Origin: Neocallimastix lanati (nom. inval.)
Lineage: Eukaryota; Neocallimastigomycota; Neocallimastigomycetes; Neocallimastigales; Neocallimastigaceae
Length of the DNA stretch: 62,500 bases
Assembly (NCBI GenBank): GCA_016946835.1
Contig: JACVTC010000087.1
Span: 570,001 to 632,500 of the forward strand
Direction of reading: 5' to 3'
Part shown: one piece after another, positions 62,450 through 62,500 of the stretch
Position numbering within the stretch: the first letter of the stretch is position 1
Layout of the letters: the number at the start of each line of letters is the position of its first letter
The notes under the pieces: generated by a model
What the model was told of the DNA's origin: nothing
The model's input: only the letters and a program-made list of their open reading frames with translations
Database searches by the model: none
Made by a program: the position numbers and the translations under genes

Positions 62450-62500
62450 AATCTTTATTTTTTTATATAAATCATAACTGTAGTTTTTTAAATCAATTTT

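Overview
The window looks like nuclear DNA of an anaerobic gut fungus (Neocallimastigomycota: Piromyces, Neocallimastix or Anaeromyces type). Spacers are almost pure A+T, with homopolymer runs of 20-55 bases and many microsatellites, while coding islands are visibly richer in G+C. The genes fit a fungus: a sugar porter, a secreted GDSL/SGNH esterase, a polysaccharide (chitin) deacetylase with a GPI-like tail, an alpha-SNAP, a rhomboid protease, an Asn/Lys-rich low-complexity protein and one tRNA-Cys. Dictyostelids share the base composition and Asn-rich proteins but fit the enzymes less well. The assignment is an inference.

Layout. 1-2.6 kb: AT spacer with a short dispersed retroposon-like repeat. 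2.6-7.3 kb (+): Asn/Lys-rich protein, best modelled as three exons. 7.7-9.5 kb (-): 5'-truncated LINE copy. 10.1-12.3 kb (-): five-exon alpha-SNAP/Sec17 gene with an unusual N-terminal extension. 13.6-14.8 kb (-): decayed relative of the same LINE. 15.95-17.5 kb (-): intronless sugar porter. 17.9-21.1 kb: minisatellite and microsatellite arrays. 21.3-21.6 kb: second copy of the dispersed repeat. 22.7-24.6 kb (+): dead Ty1/copia pol, then a second array of the minisatellite. 26.5-33.7 kb (-): nearly intact Ty3/gypsy element with matching 739-bp LTRs, a -1 frameshift site and one in-frame stop. 33.7-36.2 kb: spacer dense in perfect hairpins. 36.2-37.8 kb: a 1588-bp non-coding element with 440-bp LTRs and a 5-bp target duplication (TRIM-like). 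37.8-39.3 kb: gypsy remnants ending 15 bp before tRNA-Cys(GCA). 40.3-41.8 kb (-): esterase. 43.1-43.6 kb: decayed coding fragment. 44.0-46.3 kb (-): three-exon rhomboid. 46.3-58.3 kb: gene-free microsatellite country. 58.3-59.5 kb (+): two-exon deacetylase. 60.3-62.2 kb (+): second LINE copy flanked by a perfect 74-bp target duplication.

The host genes do not form an operon-like unit. Loosely, the sugar porter and esterase fit plant-fibre use, the deacetylase acts on the fungal wall or chitin, and alpha-SNAP and rhomboid are membrane-trafficking and membrane-proteolysis genes. The accessory interest lies in the mobile elements: the 74-bp LINE target duplication, the near-identical truncation points of the two LINE copies, the TRIM element, the frameshift signal, and the hairpin-dense spacer. 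All splice models were derived by eye from GT/AG sites and phase agreement; none was checked against transcripts.
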